A model generated the notes under the pieces. It did no database searches. It was not told where the DNA came from and was given only the letters and a program-made list of their open reading frames with translations. The translations under genes and the position numbers were made by a program. Below, in pieces: positions 21,247 to 29,685 of a stretch of 56,821 bases of DNA. Numbering within the stretch: position 1 is the stretch's first letter; the number at the start of each line of letters is the position of its first letter. This DNA comes from a virus, in the IMG/VR virus record IMGVR_UViG_3300009181_000084, positions 1-56,821 of that record; one strand, written 5' to 3'.

Positions 21247-22500
21247 ATGAATACTGAAGAACAAACAACTCAAGAAAGTACTACTGTATCACAAGTAGAT
21301 GTAAACTTGGATGAATTATTTGGAATGCCTGGGGCAGAAAACGTGATGCTACCAGAAGAAGAAGAGGAAAAGAAATCTCTTTTTACTAAGGATAAAAAAA
21401 CTGATTATGAGTTCCTTGACAGCAAAACTGGTGTAACAAGTAAACCAGATACGGCAGAGCAGACTATTACTAAGGAAGAAGTCCAAGAAACTATTGATGA
21501 GTTAGATGGACTTATTGCTCAGGAAGAGGATGCAGGTAACAAAGGAAGACCAAAGATAGATAAGTCAGGTCTTCATGAGTTAGCAGCTAAGATGATAGAA
21601 GAGGGTACTCTATTTGGATTTGATGATGATAAAGATTTAGAAGAATATACTACTAAAGACTTTAGAGAATTATTTGAAGCCAACTTTCAAGAGAAAGAAA
21701 GAAAAATTAAAGAGGCAGCTCCTAAAGATTTCTTTAATGCATTACCTGATGAATTGAAAACTGCAGCTAAGTATGTAGCAGATGGTGGACAAGATCTTAA
21801 AGGTTTATTCAGAACTCTTGCTCAAGTAGAAGAAGTATTTGAACTTGATGCAGATGATGAGAATCACCAAGCAGAAATTGCAAGACAATATCTTTATGCT
21901 ACTAATTTTGGTACACCAGAAGAAATAGAGTCAGAGATTGAAGACTGGGCAGATGTAGATAAGTTAGGACAAAAAGCTAGACAGTTTAAACCTAAGTTAG
22001 ATAGAATGCAAGAAGAGATAGTATCTAGAAAACTTGCAGAACAGGAAACTAAAAAAGAACAACAAGTACAAGCTGCTAAACAATATACAGATAATGTATA
22101 TAATGTATTATCAGTAGGTGAATTAGATGGTGTTAAACTAGATAAGAAAGTACAAAACATGTTATACAGTGGATTAGTTCAACCAGCTTATCCTTCTATA
22201 TCAGGTAAACCTACTAACTTACTTGGACACTTATTAGAAAAATATCAGTTTGTAGAACCAAGACATGATCTTATTGCTGAAGCTCTTTGGCTATTAGCAG
22301 ATCCAGAAGGGTATAAAAGTAAGATTAAAGATCAAGGTACTAAGATTGCTACTGAAAAAACTGTAAGAATGTTAAAGACTGAAGAAGGTAAAAAAATTGC
22401 TTCATCTATTCCACATGAAGAAAGAGCACAGACTAGAAAAACAACATCAAACAATACAGTCTCAAGAACAGGTGGCAACAATATGTTTAAAAGATTTTAA
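21247..22500 (+). CDS. Scaffold-like acidic protein (417 aa)
   Basis: Begins MNTEEQTTQESTTVSQVDVN and is acidic and largely helical, with an N-terminal low-complexity third, two helical domains (DFFNALPDELKTAAKYVADG, WADVDKLGQKARQFKPKLDR) and a basic C-terminus ending NNMFKRF. Position between portal and major capsid genes, size and composition fit an internal scaffolding protein that guides procapsid assembly. No protease domain is seen in it. The 113-base gap before it holds only AT-rich DNA with a weak TATATTAT-type box. Confidence 0.65.
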   Translation: MNTEEQTTQESTTVSQVDVNLDELFGMPGAENVMLPEEEEEKKSLFTKDKKTDYEFLDSKTGVTSKPDTAEQTITKEEVQETIDELDGLIAQEEDAGNKGRPKIDKSGLHELAAKMIEEGTLFGFDDDKDLEEYTTKDFRELFEANFQEKERKIKEAAPKDFFNALPDELKTAAKYVADGGQDLKGLFRTLAQVEEVFELDADDENHQAEIARQYLYATNFGTPEEIESEIEDWADVDKLGQKARQFKPKLDRMQEEIVSRKLAEQETKKEQQVQAAKQYTDNVYNVLSVGELDGVKLDKKVQNMLYSGLVQPAYPSISGKPTNLLGHLLEKYQFVEPRHDLIAEALWLLADPEGYKSKIKDQGTKIATEKTVRMLKTEEGKKIASSIPHEERAQTRKTTSNNTVSRTGGNNMFKRF

Positions 22501-22510
22501 AAAAGTATTA

Positions 22511-22534
22511 TAAATAAATAAATAAATAAATACA
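22511..22534 (+). promoter_or_regulatory. AAAT-repeat translation leader of the capsid gene
   Basis: A run of about five AAAT units precedes the capsid start codon with no Shine-Dalgarno sequence. Unstructured A/T-rich leaders favour strong initiation in Bacteroidota, matching the gene's expected high expression. Confidence 0.4.
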
Positions 22535-22535
22535 A

Positions 22536-24152
22536 ATGGCAACTCCAGTATTAAATAATGGGATTTTCTTGCGTGATACGGCATACAATGCTAGTTCACA
22601 TGTAGATTCTTACCATTTACAGAACATGCTAAAAGATGCAGAACCAATGGATTTAGGTCCAGTAGACTTATGGGCTATGGCTCAAAAAGTTGAAATGCCT
22701 TTATACCAGTTGTCTTCTTTTGGTGGAAAAAATGTTATCAATGTAGATAACGCACGTGGTGAGTACAAATGGCAAACTCCACTATCAATTGATCTTCCTT
22801 ACATAGTTGAAGATATTGAGCCAGCAAATGCAGCAAAAGGTATTGAAGGTTCTACTTTCAAAATCAAGTTAAACAAGCGTGAATTTGGACATGGTGATAT
22901 CATCACTTATGACAAATACAATGGTTGTGAGATGTATATTACTGCTGATGACATTTTACCAATTGGTGATGGTTTTATCTACACTGTACAGTTAGTTAAC
23001 AATGATAACTACAAGTATCTTGATAATGCTTATTTAGCTAATGGTACTAAAGTATTCCGTAAAGGTTCTGCTAGAGGTGAGTATGGTGAGAGATTCTCAG
23101 ACATCCAAACTAACACAGGATTCCGTGAGTACTATAACTTTGTTGGTGGTGCTGAAGCTCACGTTCATTACTCTATCTCTTCTAGAGCAGATTTAATGAT
23201 CAAAGGTGGAATGAATGCAGATGGTACAGTTCCTGTAACTGAAATCTGGAGATCTCACTTAAAAGGTTTAGATCCATCTATTTCATCTTTGGATGACATG
23301 GTTAAAGTAATGGGTAAAGACTCAGTTAAAAAAGCATTTGACAATGGTGATTTATCAAGAACTTTCTTGACAAACATGGAAGCTGCTCACTTAACTAAAA
23401 TTGCTTCTGATATTGAGACTTACCTTATGTGGGGACACGGGGGTAGAGTACGTCAAGATGGACCTGATGATGTAAGATTATCTGTAGGTTTGTGGAAACA
23501 ATTAGACAACTCTTTCAAAAGAATTTATAACAAAAATAACTTTAACTTGGATTTATTCAGAGGTGAGTTATATAACTTCTTTAATGGTAAAGTTGAATTC
23601 CAAGGACCAGATCCTAAACGTCAACTTGTTGTTCAAACAGGTATGGGTGGTATGCGTATGGTTAATGAATCAATTAAACAAGAAGCTATTTCTTCAGGTT
23701 TATTAATTCAAGCTGCTGATATTGGTGCTATTACTGGTAAAGGTATGGACTTAAACTTTGGATTTGCTTACACTTCTTACGTTATACCATTCTTGGCTAA
23801 TGTGAAATTTGTACTTAATCCTGCATTTGATAATGTTCACACTAATGATATTGAGAATCCTATTATTGATGGTTTCCCATTATCTTCTTATTCATTCATT
23901 ATCTTTGATATCACAGATAACACTAATGACAACATTTACATGTTGAAATTATCTTGGGATAATCAATTAAAATGGTGGTACCAAAATGGTACAATGGATT
24001 ATATGGGTAGATCTCAAGGATTCCAGTCTTCTGGACAATTCAACGGATACCGTGTAATGATGTCTCAAACAATGCCAGCTATTTGGGTTAAAGATCCAAC
24101 TAAAGTATTGAAAATTGTTATGAGAAATCCAATCACAGGTGGATCATTCTAA
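22536..24152 (+). CDS. Major capsid protein (538 aa)
   Basis: Follows the portal and scaffold-like genes. The body contains strings I associate with the major capsid protein of this phage group (REFGHGDIITYDKYNG, GSARGEYGERFSDI, AHVHYSISSRADLMIKGGMN, NDIENPIIDGFPLSSYSFII). An HK97-type fold is expected for the role. The codon choice is clearly biased toward C-ending Asn, Phe, Asp and Ile codons and CGT arginine, unlike most neighbours, as expected for the most abundant virion protein. It is followed by a strong terminator at 24172. Confidence 0.8.
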   Translation: MATPVLNNGIFLRDTAYNASSHVDSYHLQNMLKDAEPMDLGPVDLWAMAQKVEMPLYQLSSFGGKNVINVDNARGEYKWQTPLSIDLPYIVEDIEPANAAKGIEGSTFKIKLNKREFGHGDIITYDKYNGCEMYITADDILPIGDGFIYTVQLVNNDNYKYLDNAYLANGTKVFRKGSARGEYGERFSDIQTNTGFREYYNFVGGAEAHVHYSISSRADLMIKGGMNADGTVPVTEIWRSHLKGLDPSISSLDDMVKVMGKDSVKKAFDNGDLSRTFLTNMEAAHLTKIASDIETYLMWGHGGRVRQDGPDDVRLSVGLWKQLDNSFKRIYNKNNFNLDLFRGELYNFFNGKVEFQGPDPKRQLVVQTGMGGMRMVNESIKQEAISSGLLIQAADIGAITGKGMDLNFGFAYTSYVIPFLANVKFVLNPAFDNVHTNDIENPIIDGFPLSSYSFIIFDITDNTNDNIYMLKLSWDNQLKWWYQNGTMDYMGRSQGFQSSGQFNGYRVMMSQTMPAIWVKDPTKVLKIVMRNPITGGSF

Positions 24153-24171
24153 TATGTCAAACTAGAAAAAT

Positions 24172-24206
24172 AAAAAAGGAGGGGATTAAACTCCTCCTTT
24201 TTTATT
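24172..24206 (+). terminator. Terminator after the major capsid gene
   Basis: AAAAAAGGAGG/CCTCCTTTTTT, a perfect 11-bp stem with a 10-base loop. Confidence 0.85.
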
Positions 24207-24213
24207 ATATTTA
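24206..24213 (+). promoter_or_regulatory. TATATTTA box after the capsid terminator
   Basis: Variant -7 box (A instead of final G) immediately after the terminator and 31 bases before the start at 24244. The same arrangement occurs at 53373. Confidence 0.4.
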
Positions 24214-24243
24214 CAATTATAAACATTTTAAAACCAACACAAA

Positions 24244-25254
24244 ATGGATTTTACACACGTAGAAGTATTAAACGTTAACAAGAGTAATAAGATCTCTGTT
24301 AAACCTTATTTTGACAACTCAATGTCAAACATGGGATTAGAACATTATGGCCAGTCATTATTTGATGGTGTTAAACATTATGAGCAACTAGCTTGCTTAG
24401 AACAAAATGGAGTAGTAAGATATGTAACAGGATTAAATGAATTTGCTCCTGAAATTAAATTATTACCAGCAGATGAAAGAATTGCAAAAGTTAGAGAGAT
24501 CAGAATTGCAGTAGCTGAATTAGAAAAAGAATTAGCAGCTAATGTAGTAGATATTGATAGCCCAACATTCTGGAATGATATTAAGTTACTTAATCCAAGT
24601 AATAAAGAATTCTGGAATAAAATAAATATGTCATGTGGTAATGATCCAGTATATCTAGATCCTGCTAATCCATATGATAGAATTAAACTATATGCTGTTG
24701 AAGCTGGAGGATTCTCTCTTATATCAAGAAGTTATGATGATGCTAGATCAAAAGCAGTTCCACCAAAATTTTATTTAGATAAAGTTACAGAAACAAGTGG
24801 AATTAAAACTGAATACAAAAAACTTAAAAATAAAGCACTTGCTGAATTACAAAAACTATTTGATAAAAATAGTACTAAATTATTCTACATTGCTAAATCC
24901 GTTGATACTGCAAGTATACAGTATAAAAAACATACACCAAATGATGTAATCTATGACAACATGGATAGACATATTAATGGTGAAGGTACAGAAGGAAACA
25001 AAGAAAGAGCTGCAAAAGGATTCTTAGAAGCTGCTGCTTTAGATATGGAAACATTAAAAATTAAAGCAATTGTTAAAGATTCCATATTTTTTAAGTATAT
25101 TATTAATAAGTCAGATGGACATATCTATCATACTAAGACAAATAGCTTACTTGGTAGAAATGTTTCAGATGTAACTGAGTTCTTAAGAAACCCTTTAAAT
25201 GAGGATATCTTAAAGGATTTAAATGCACAAGTTGAAAAACTGTGGAATATGTAA
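24244..25254 (+). CDS. Head-associated protein of unknown function (336 aa)
   Basis: MDFTHVEVLNVNKSNKISVK, with a central region (PTFWNDIKLLNPSNKEFWNK, DPANPYDRIKLYAVEAGGFS) and several charged helices (IRIAVAELEKELAANV). No catalytic motif is apparent. It has its own promoter-like box and terminator and lies just after the major capsid gene, so a minor head or decoration protein is likely. The family looks familiar from related phages but I cannot name it. Confidence 0.65.
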   Translation: MDFTHVEVLNVNKSNKISVKPYFDNSMSNMGLEHYGQSLFDGVKHYEQLACLEQNGVVRYVTGLNEFAPEIKLLPADERIAKVREIRIAVAELEKELAANVVDIDSPTFWNDIKLLNPSNKEFWNKINMSCGNDPVYLDPANPYDRIKLYAVEAGGFSLISRSYDDARSKAVPPKFYLDKVTETSGIKTEYKKLKNKALAELQKLFDKNSTKLFYIAKSVDTASIQYKKHTPNDVIYDNMDRHINGEGTEGNKERAAKGFLEAAALDMETLKIKAIVKDSIFFKYIINKSDGHIYHTKTNSLLGRNVSDVTEFLRNPLNEDILKDLNAQVEKLWNM

Positions 25255-25267
25255 ATAAATCTAGAGT

Positions 25268-25294
25268 ATACCAGTAATACTGGTATGCTTTTTT
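25268..25294 (+). terminator. Terminator after 24244-25254
   Basis: ATACCAGT/ACTGGTAT, a perfect 8-bp stem with a 3-base loop and a GC-TTTTTT tail. Confidence 0.8.
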
Positions 25295-25306
25295 AAACTA
25301 TATATC

Positions 25307-25477
25307 ATGGCTAACGCAAAAGTAAATGTACAACAAAGAGCAACAGGCAGAGTAGGTGGAACCAATTCTCCAGTGTATGCATTAAAAACTCCAGGTGGAA
25401 AATCTCCAGGAAAAGTAAATAAACCACAGCCATCTCCTAAGATGAAGATGGGTGGAAGTAAAGGTAAAAAATGTTAA
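25307..25477 (+). CDS. Small basic protein with MKMGG box (56 aa)
   Basis: From ATG 25307: MANAKVNVQQRATGRVGGTN, then SPVYALKTPGGKSPGKV and a basic end KMKMGGSKGKKC. It contains three GG pairs (RVGG, TPGG, KMGG). Strongly basic and probably disordered. It begins a cluster of basic, GG-box-containing proteins (25307-28972). A nucleic-acid-binding or capsid-interior role is plausible; no family recognised. Confidence 0.65.
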   Translation: MANAKVNVQQRATGRVGGTNSPVYALKTPGGKSPGKVNKPQPSPKMKMGGSKGKKC

Positions 25478-25488
25478 TCTAAAAGATC

Positions 25489-27417
25489 ATGGCAAAGAAA
25501 CTTGGATGTGCTTCTTGTGGAGGCACTAAAAAAATGGCTACTGGTGGAATGACCACTAAAGTAATGGGACCAGGCAAAAAACCATTTGCAGCTGGTATAC
25601 CATATTATACAGGTGCTGGTAAAACAGGTCCTGAATCTATGAAAATGGGAGGTTCTCTTAATAAAATGGGTAGAGGCGGTAGTTCAAAAGCATCTACAGC
25701 ATCACCAGCTGCTCAAGCTGCTGCTAGAAGAGTACTTGCAGCTAAAGCACTTGCAGCTAAAAAAGCAGGAGTAAATCAAGCAAATGCTGGAAAAATAGCA
25801 TTAAAAAATCCTGTTAAAAGTAATTTACCTGCAGTTAAAAATAATTTACCTGCTGTTAAAGGTAATACTGGTGTTGTAAAAATTCCTGCAAAAGGTAATA
25901 CTGGTGTTGTAAAAAGTTCTGGTGTAACTACTATTATACCTAGTACAACAGCAAGTAAAAAAAATAAAATATCTTATAAAGGTGTAGAAGACGCAATTAA
26001 ACCAAGATCACGCGGTGGAGTTTCTAAAAAAATATCAATGGCTGATCTTAATGCTAAAGTTGCTGAAAAAAAAGTTATAACTAAAAGAGTAACTGCTGTT
26101 GAAAGATCTGGAAAAGCTGCACCTGGTGCTGCTCAAAAACATATAAAGTATAAAGAAAGTAATATACTTAAAGGGGATAAAATAAGAAGTGGTGGAAAAA
26201 TACCAAAAATGAAACTTGGTAAAAAAGCTTTAATAGGTGCTGGTATTGCTGCAGGTGTAGCTGCTTTAGGATATGGTATTAGTAAATATAAAAAAGTAAC
26301 TGATAAACCTAAAACACCAGTTAAACCAGGAACTAATAAAGGAGCTTTATCTAAAATGGTTACTCCTAATAAAGTTGGTGATAATGTAAAAGTTACTCCT
26401 AAACCAGTTGCTAAATCTTCTGGTTCTACTAAAAAATATACAAGTCCTAATACTGGAACTACAACAACTATAAATACTAAACCAAATGGTGAGAAACAAA
26501 CTAAAGTTACTACATATGCTGGACGAAGTTTTTATAAAAGTACTCATGTAAATCCAAATGGTAGTCCAGTATTAGATAAAGTTAAAAAAGCAGCAGAAGA
26601 TGTTAAAGGTAATAAAGCAGGTGATGGTAGTTCATTAAAAAGACCTACTAATTTAAAACCTATTACTAAAACAGATACTAATGCAAATGGAACTAAAACT
26701 ACAATATATACTGATGCATCTGGAAATAGATATGTCAAAGTTGTAAAAAAAGATGGTACAACTTTTACATCTAATAATAAACCTAAAGTAGCAACTACTC
26801 CTAAAGTAGAAACTAAAAAAACTACAACTACTCCTAAAGTAACTCCTAAAGTAACTCCTAAAGTTGCTGATAAAGTTGCTGATGAAGTTACCAAAATGGA
26901 AACAAAAAGACCATCAGCTATTGAAACAAAAAATCCTGCAGATTTAAAAATAATTGAACCTGCTGCTAAAACATCTAAAACATCTAGTACTCCATCTTCT
27001 AGTGCACCAACAACTGTACCTAGAGCAAACTTAATAAACAAAGTAAGAGGTAGTATAAATGCAAATAGAGAAAGAAGAGCTGAAAAAGCTGAATCAAGAG
27101 GTAATAATGATAGAGCAACTAAGTTACGTGATAAAGAAAAAGTTACTAAAGCTAAAATGATGAAAAAAGGTGGAATTACAAAATACCAGTCAAAAGGAGA
27201 AGTAAATCAAATTAGAGACAATACTGAAAGTCTATCACGTGATTTGCAAAGAAAACAAGTAAGAGCAGAGCAAATAAAACAACAGAGAGAAGCAATAGCA
27301 AAAGCAAAATTAAAAGAATCAAAGATATATAATGAAAATTATAAACTAGATCCAGTAACTGGTAAAATGATGTTAACAAAGAAAAAAGGTGGAGTAGTTA
27401 AAACTAAAAAGAAATAG
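25489..27417 (+). CDS. Very basic low-complexity protein with GG boxes (642 aa)
   Basis: Opens MAKKLGCASCGGTKKMATGG, then a region full of short lysine-rich repeats (NLPAVKNNLPAVK, KGNTGVVK repeats, TPKVTPKVTPKV). A short hydrophobic segment lies at about residues 247-262 (LIGAGIAAGVAALGYGI), possibly membrane-active. GG boxes occur near the start (SCGG, ATGG), at about 55 (KMGG), 65 (RGG), 559 (KKGG) and at the C-terminus (KKGGVVKTKKK). At about residues 559-573 is a KKGGITKYQSKGEV box shared with three other proteins. Composition suggests a disordered DNA-binding or packaged internal protein. Function unknown. Confidence 0.65.
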   Translation: MAKKLGCASCGGTKKMATGGMTTKVMGPGKKPFAAGIPYYTGAGKTGPESMKMGGSLNKMGRGGSSKASTASPAAQAAARRVLAAKALAAKKAGVNQANAGKIALKNPVKSNLPAVKNNLPAVKGNTGVVKIPAKGNTGVVKSSGVTTIIPSTTASKKNKISYKGVEDAIKPRSRGGVSKKISMADLNAKVAEKKVITKRVTAVERSGKAAPGAAQKHIKYKESNILKGDKIRSGGKIPKMKLGKKALIGAGIAAGVAALGYGISKYKKVTDKPKTPVKPGTNKGALSKMVTPNKVGDNVKVTPKPVAKSSGSTKKYTSPNTGTTTTINTKPNGEKQTKVTTYAGRSFYKSTHVNPNGSPVLDKVKKAAEDVKGNKAGDGSSLKRPTNLKPITKTDTNANGTKTTIYTDASGNRYVKVVKKDGTTFTSNNKPKVATTPKVETKKTTTTPKVTPKVTPKVADKVADEVTKMETKRPSAIETKNPADLKIIEPAAKTSKTSSTPSSSAPTTVPRANLINKVRGSINANRERRAEKAESRGNNDRATKLRDKEKVTKAKMMKKGGITKYQSKGEVNQIRDNTESLSRDLQRKQVRAEQIKQQREAIAKAKLKESKIYNENYKLDPVTGKMMLTKKKGGVVKTKKK

Positions 27418-27419
27418 TC

Positions 27420-27890
27420 ATGGCAACTACTAATAGAGCAGTTAAAACATCTTGCAAAAATACTAAAGTAAGATCAGCTTCAGGATCATGTGTAACTGAA
27501 AGACCCACCATGAAAAAAGGTGGGTCTACTAAGTCTGTTCTTAAAAAAGCTCAAATTGGTGGTTCTACTAATAGAGGAGATTATGATATTAATACAGGTA
27601 TGAATCCATCAAGTCAACCAATAATGCAATCAGCAAAAAAAGGTGGAACTAGTCCATTTGGTATCTTGTCTATTATAGCTGGTATAGATAATAATCCTAA
27701 AGCTACAATGAAAAATAAAAAAATGGCTAAAGGAGGTATTGCTCATCCAGGTTTTAAATCAGTACAATCTAGTATTGCTGCTAAACAAGGAATTAGTAAA
27801 CAAGCTGCTGGAGCTATATTAGCTTCATCAACTAGAAAAGCTAGTGTTAAAGCTAAAGTTAAAAATCCTAGACTTAAAAAAGTAAAATAA
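27420..27890 (+). CDS. Basic protein with HPGFKSVQSSIA domain (156 aa)
   Basis: N-terminal TSCKNTKVRSASGSC part, then KKGG-type boxes (MKKGGSTK, KAQIGGSTN, KKGGTSPF, AKGGIAHPG). The last 55 residues (HPGFKSVQSSIAAKQGISKQ, AAGAILASSTRKAS, ending KNPRLKKVK) are a helical motif I remember as widespread in phages, where it occurs as a small stand-alone or C-terminal domain of unknown function. Highly basic. Part of the cluster of internal-type basic proteins. Confidence 0.65.
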   Translation: MATTNRAVKTSCKNTKVRSASGSCVTERPTMKKGGSTKSVLKKAQIGGSTNRGDYDINTGMNPSSQPIMQSAKKGGTSPFGILSIIAGIDNNPKATMKNKKMAKGGIAHPGFKSVQSSIAAKQGISKQAAGAILASSTRKASVKAKVKNPRLKKVK

Positions 27891-27895
27891 TTGTT

Positions 27896-27931
27896 ATGCC
27901 AAAAGATGCATGTTATTCTAAAGTAAATTAA
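27896..27931 (+). pseudogene. Truncated remnant of a MPKDACY-type protein
   Basis: ATG 27896 gives MPKDACYSKVN and then a stop. The string MPKDACY.KVK is the start of a small basic protein common in phages (MPKDACYxKVKxRYKVxPSAYASGA), so this looks like a copy truncated right after its first ten residues. The downstream sequence in the other frames does not continue the SAYASGA motif. It may be a decaying gene or a retained mini-peptide. Confidence 0.45.
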
Positions 27932-27936
27932 ATATT

Positions 27937-28164
27937 ATGGCAATTAGAAAACCAACAACTACAAAAACACCTGTGAAGAAAGCTTCAGTAGGTATGCCTA
28001 TATCTGCTACACCAAAAGCAGAAATGAGAAAATGGGAAGTTGAATCTGCTCTAAGTACATTAAAGAGAGCAGATGAGATTAGAAAAAATACAAAGATGAT
28101 GGCAGATGTTAAAAAACTTGCCCAAGAACAAATGAATGTATTAAGTACATATACTAAAAAATAA
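27937..28164 (+). CDS. Small basic helical protein (75 aa)
   Basis: MAIRKPTTTKTPVKKASVGM, then a helical half (EMRKWEVESALSTLKRADEI, KKLAQEQMNVLSTYTKK). It resembles small conserved phage proteins with a basic tail and a helical hairpin; function unknown. It is separated by five bases from the next gene, so they are co-expressed. Confidence 0.6.
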   Translation: MAIRKPTTTKTPVKKASVGMPISATPKAEMRKWEVESALSTLKRADEIRKNTKMMADVKKLAQEQMNVLSTYTKK

Positions 28165-28168
28165 TATC

Positions 28169-28972
28169 ATGGCTATTAAAAAAATGCAAACAGATAGTGC
28201 AAAAAAAACAGTTAAAAAAGTTGATGATAAACCATCATTTAAAGCTGGACTTAAAGCTACACCAGAAACATTAAAAAAGATTGATGATGCAATTGAAAAA
28301 AGATATCCTAATTATACAGGTCCAACATCTTTTTATGCTGGACTTAAATCTGGAGCAAAAACTTTACTTGGATATAAAAAAGGTGGAGTAACTAAAGAAC
28401 ATCCCTTAACTGCATTTAGAAAAGCTAATGAAGCTAGAAATGCTGTTGTTAAAAAATCAATTACAAAATATCAGTCAACAGGAGAAGTAAATGAATCTTC
28501 TAAACCTGTTAGAAAATATGTTAAACCTACTACAGTTGTTAGACCTACTACAGTTAAACCTACTACAGTTGCTATACCTGTTAGAACATCTAATAAACCT
28601 GTTAGAGCATATGCTGAACCTACAGTTGTTACAGATAATCCAATGGCTGGTTTTAAAGTAAATAAACCTAGACCAGTTGGTAAATATGAAAATGCTGTTA
28701 TGCGTAATGATGAACCTTCAATACCACAAAAAACTAAAGCAGTTGCATCTACTAATACTAAACCTTCACCTGCAACATCAGGTAAAATTAACGCAGATAA
28801 AATTAAACTTTCACGTTTAGAATCAAATAAAATTAAATCTAAAGCAATTGCATCTACTAAACCAGTTAAACCAAAAGCAGGAATTGCTAAAAAAATACTT
28901 ATTGGTGCTGCTGGTGCTGGCATTGGTTCAATGTTTAGAAAAAAAGGTGGTGCTGTAAAAACTAAAAAATAA
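28169..28972 (+). CDS. Basic protein with GG and TKYQSTGEV boxes (267 aa)
   Basis: N-terminal domain (about 1-70) PSFKAGLKATPETLKKIDDA and SFYAGLKSGAKTLLGYKKGG, then residues 95-110 VVKKSITKYQSTGEVNESS, then a threonine/proline/valine repeat (KPTTVVRPTTVKPTT) and a C-terminal KKILIGAAGAGIGSMF hydrophobic stretch followed by RKKGGAVKTKK. The C-terminus nearly repeats that of the 642-residue protein (KKGGVVKTKK), pointing to a common tail. Probably an internal virion protein; no enzyme motif. Confidence 0.65.
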   Translation: MAIKKMQTDSAKKTVKKVDDKPSFKAGLKATPETLKKIDDAIEKRYPNYTGPTSFYAGLKSGAKTLLGYKKGGVTKEHPLTAFRKANEARNAVVKKSITKYQSTGEVNESSKPVRKYVKPTTVVRPTTVKPTTVAIPVRTSNKPVRAYAEPTVVTDNPMAGFKVNKPRPVGKYENAVMRNDEPSIPQKTKAVASTNTKPSPATSGKINADKIKLSRLESNKIKSKAIASTKPVKPKAGIAKKILIGAAGAGIGSMFRKKGGAVKTKK

Positions 28973-28975
28973 GAC

Positions 28976-29674
28976 ATGCTTAATAGTACTATAGTTATAA
29001 AAGTAAAACAACGTCTCAATAAATTGGACAGCCAGGACTATGACAACATTGAATGTTGGCAAGTAGTTGAGTCTTTTAATAAGGCCCAGGTTGAATGGAT
29101 TAGAAGACAACTTCATGGTATCAATATTGTAAAAGAAGGTGATGAGCAGTCTACTAGAAGAATAGATGATTTACAAATACTACTAGATACTATTAATGTA
29201 CCATTTGTTAAATCTGATATATCTTCTTATTCTGATTTACCTCCTGATTATTTACAATGGAAACGTGTAGATATTCAAGCTAGAAAAGGATGTTGTGATG
29301 ATAGAAGAATGTCAGTGTATCTTGCAGAAGAAGGTAACTTAAATCAATTACTATTTGATAATGCTAAAAAACCTAGTTTTGAGTGGGCTGAAACATTTGC
29401 AACTTTAAAAAATAATAGAGTCAATGTGTATACAAATAATGATTTTGATATCAGTTCTGGTAGTCTTACATATTATAGACAACCAATAAAAATTGAGATA
29501 CAGGGATGTATAGATCCTTATACTAGTGTACAAACTATTACAAATGTAGAATGTGAATTTAAAGATGATATAGTTGAAGTACTAATTGATGAGACAGTTA
29601 GTATACTTGCTGGTGATATTGAATCAGGTAATCAATTCTCTAGAGGAACAGAGACAGCAGAAAGAAACAATTAA
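28976..29674 (+). CDS. Collar or head-tail adaptor protein (232 aa)
   Basis: Reads TIVIKVKQRLNKLDSQDYDN, IECWQVVESFNKAQVEWIRR and PFVKSDISSYSDLPPDYLQW, ending with VECEFKDDIVEVLIDETVSI LAGDIESGNQ. I recall this as a conserved structural gene downstream of the capsid module in Bacteroidota phages, where the connector/ring proteins lie. It includes a CC pair and a basic loop. The ring or adaptor role is inferred from position and pattern, not from an identified fold. Confidence 0.65.
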   Translation: MLNSTIVIKVKQRLNKLDSQDYDNIECWQVVESFNKAQVEWIRRQLHGINIVKEGDEQSTRRIDDLQILLDTINVPFVKSDISSYSDLPPDYLQWKRVDIQARKGCCDDRRMSVYLAEEGNLNQLLFDNAKKPSFEWAETFATLKNNRVNVYTNNDFDISSGSLTYYRQPIKIEIQGCIDPYTSVQTITNVECEFKDDIVEVLIDETVSILAGDIESGNQFSRGTETAERNN

Positions 29675-29685
29675 TATTTATTATA

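Noticed and set aside
26347-27041. Two long minus-strand frames opposite the 642-residue protein
   Set aside because: They mirror the low-complexity plus-strand gene; the apparent Val/Leu-rich peptides are the reverse complement of Thr/Lys-rich repeats.
28471-29019. 182-codon minus-strand frame
   Set aside because: Antisense shadow of the basic gene at 28169; it has no promoter-like element, and its hydrophobic composition is the complement of repeat codons.
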